The position numbers were made by a program, and so were the translations under genes. From positions 1 to 64,000 of the forward strand of contig JAUNTL010000003.1 of NCBI GenBank assembly GCA_030538705.1: 64,000 nucleotides of DNA. Direction: 5' to 3'. Source of the stretch: Paracoccus sp. (in: a-proteobacteria) (GTDB lineage: Bacteria > Pseudomonadota > Alphaproteobacteria > Rhodobacterales > Rhodobacteraceae). The notes under the pieces were generated by a model. It saw only the letters and a list, made by a program, of their open reading frames with translations. It searched no databases and had not been told where the DNA came from. Shown here in pieces: positions 62,812 through 64,000 of the stretch. The number at the start of each line of letters is the position of its first letter. The first letter of the stretch is position 1.

Positions 62812-64000
62812 ATGGCGCAGGATTTCGATGCGGTGTTCATCGGGGCCGGGCATAATGCGCTGGCATCTGCGATCATGCTGGCGCAGGCCGGCTGGCGTGT
62901 GGCCCTGTTCGAGCGTGGGGCGGTGCCCGGCGGCGCTGTGCAAAGCGGCGAATATACATTGCCCGGATTTCGCCATGACTGGGCGGCGATGAACCTGTCG
63001 TTGTTCGCCGGATCGCCCTTTGTCGCGGCGCATGGTGCGGCGCTGACGCGGCACGGGCTGGCTTTTGCGCCCGCTGCGGATTGCTTTGCCTCGGTCTTTG
63101 AGGACGGGCGCTGGCTGGGGGTTTCCACCGATCTGGAGGCCACGGCGGCGCGGATCGCCGGGTTTTCGCCGCGCGATGCGCAGGTCTGGCGTGATATGGC
63201 CGCGGCATTTCCGGGCCGCGCGCCGCATCTGTTCGCCGCATTGGGTGCGCCGCCGCGAATCGGTGCATTTGCATCCATTGCCGCAGGTGCGCTGCGCGGG
63301 CGCGGTCTGCGCGACAGCCTTGCGATGGCGGGTCTGCTGCGGGCTTCGGCGCGCGACTGGCTGGGGCAGCATTTCGAATCGCCGCAGTTGCGGGCGATGA
63401 TGGCGGCCTGGGGAATGCATCTGGATTTCGCGCCCGATGTGCCGGGCGGCGCGGTGTTCCCCTATCTGGAAAGCATGGCGAATCAGGGCTTTGGCATGGC
63501 GTTGGGGCAGGGCGGTGCCGATGTGGCGATCCGCGCCATGACCGGGCTGCTGGCCGAGTTGGGCGGCGTGATCGAGACCGGCGCCGAGGTCACTGCCATC
63601 ACCCGCGACGGCCAACGCGCGACCGGCATCACGCTGGCCGATGGCCGCACGATCATCGCCCGGCGCGCGGTCATCGCAGGTGTTGCACCGGCGGCGCTGG
63701 TGCGGCTGGCCGGGCCGATGGCGCCGGGTTTTGACCGTGCGATGTGCAGTTTCCGCCATGCGCCCGGCACGATGATGATTCACCTTGCCCTTGATGCGGC
63801 CCCCGACTGGCGCGCAGGGACAGAGTTGCAGCGTTTCGCCTATGTCCATATCGCGCCCGATCTGGACATGATGCAGCGCGCCTACGATCAGGCGCGGCAG
63901 GGGCTTTTGCCCGCGCGCCCGGTGCTGGTGGTGGGGCAGCCCTGCGCGGTGGACCCCGGCCGCGCGCCCAACGGCAAGGCAATCCTGTGGGTGCAGGTCC
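62812..64000 (+). CDS. FAD/NAD(P)-dependent oxidoreductase, phytoene-desaturase-like, partial
   Basis: The gene runs off the right edge after about 396 codons, so the C-terminal part is missing. ATG 62812 lies one base after GGGGGAGG; an in-frame ATG at 62764 would add 16 residues. Start choice rests on the family N-terminus 'FDAVFIGAGHNALASAIMLAQAGWRVALFERG', with GxGxxx dinucleotide binding (GAGHNA), then 'GGAVQSGEYTLPGFRHDWAAMNLSLF'. Similar in type to the 524-residue flavoprotein at 60331, but not a close copy. Divergent from the cyclase gene. Confidence 0.88.
   Translation, partial: MAQDFDAVFIGAGHNALASAIMLAQAGWRVALFERGAVPGGAVQSGEYTLPGFRHDWAAMNLSLFAGSPFVAAHGAALTRHGLAFAPAADCFASVFEDGRWLGVSTDLEATAARIAGFSPRDAQVWRDMAAAFPGRAPHLFAALGAPPRIGAFASIAAGALRGRGLRDSLAMAGLLRASARDWLGQHFESPQLRAMMAAWGMHLDFAPDVPGGAVFPYLESMANQGFGMALGQGGADVAIRAMTGLLAELGGVIETGAEVTAITRDGQRATGITLADGRTIIARRAVIAGVAPAALVRLAGPMAPGFDRAMCSFRHAPGTMMIHLALDAAPDWRAGTELQRFAYVHIAPDLDMMQRAYDQARQGLLPARPVLVVGQPCAVDPGRAPNGKAILWVQV

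Overview
The window reads as a high-GC alphaproteobacterial chromosome, most probably of the order Rhodobacterales (Rhodobacter/Paracoccus-like). The grounds are a bztABCD-type glutamate/glutamine/aspartate/asparagine transporter, a ccmI-ruvX-DUF1289 neighbourhood, DUF2125 and ATP12 proteins, gatC-gatA, and G/C hairpins followed by an A/T-rich tail as terminators. The genus cannot be fixed from sequence reading alone. I saw no tRNA, rRNA, CRISPR array, insertion sequence or phage gene.

Layout. 1-870 has no convincing gene but carries a degenerate repeat of about 225 bp. 871-8092 is mostly housekeeping on the minus strand: a peptide-type substrate-binding protein with an uncharacterised partner, cbpA-cbpM (DnaJ-like co-chaperone and its modulator), then ccmI-ruvX-small membrane protein-DUF1289 in a tightly packed run, with a secreted CAP-domain protein on the plus strand. 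sodB (8345-8944) is followed by an autotransporter of about 2,750 residues (9065-17326).

17461-44078 is a nearly complete type VI secretion system on the plus strand: tssK-tssL-tssM-tagF-pppA-ppkA-two small ORFs-DUF6931-tagH(fha)-tssA, then a more A/T-rich gap with a possible promoter, then tssB-tssC-hcp-tssE-tssF-tssG-clpV. It carries the post-translational control set: kinase PpkA, phosphatase PppA, FHA protein TagH and repressor TagF. There is no vgrG (tssI), tssJ, PAAR gene or recognisable effector/immunity pair. Points of interest are: (i) a threonine motif (roughly D-x-T-x-[IVL]-G) occurring three times in the low-complexity N-terminus of TssL and in six related versions in the N-terminus of PpkA, which would suit multivalent FHA docking; (ii) an apparent +1 frameshift in tssL at a CCC-T site, with the same Gly/Gln/Pro/Tyr-rich composition on both sides; (iii) a PpkA catalytic loop reading HRDLSPDN rather than HRDLKPxN; (iv) a long repetitive tail on TagF with SPF motifs, one of which recurs in PpkA; and (v) two overlapping unrecognised small ORFs after ppkA.

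44085-64000 returns to metabolism: a SAM methyltransferase, hisC-tyrC, a DUF2125 protein, a ChaC-like cyclotransferase, a coupled crcB-rluC-HAD-ATP12 run whose genes overlap by ATGA, bztABCD with a large hairpin between bztA and bztB, a cell-wall amidase and a lipoprotein, gatA and gatC, a YigZ-family protein, and a cluster of two phytoene-desaturase-like flavoproteins around a cyclase-family (kynurenine-formamidase-like) gene with a palindromic operator candidate in its divergent promoter. The last gene runs off the right edge.
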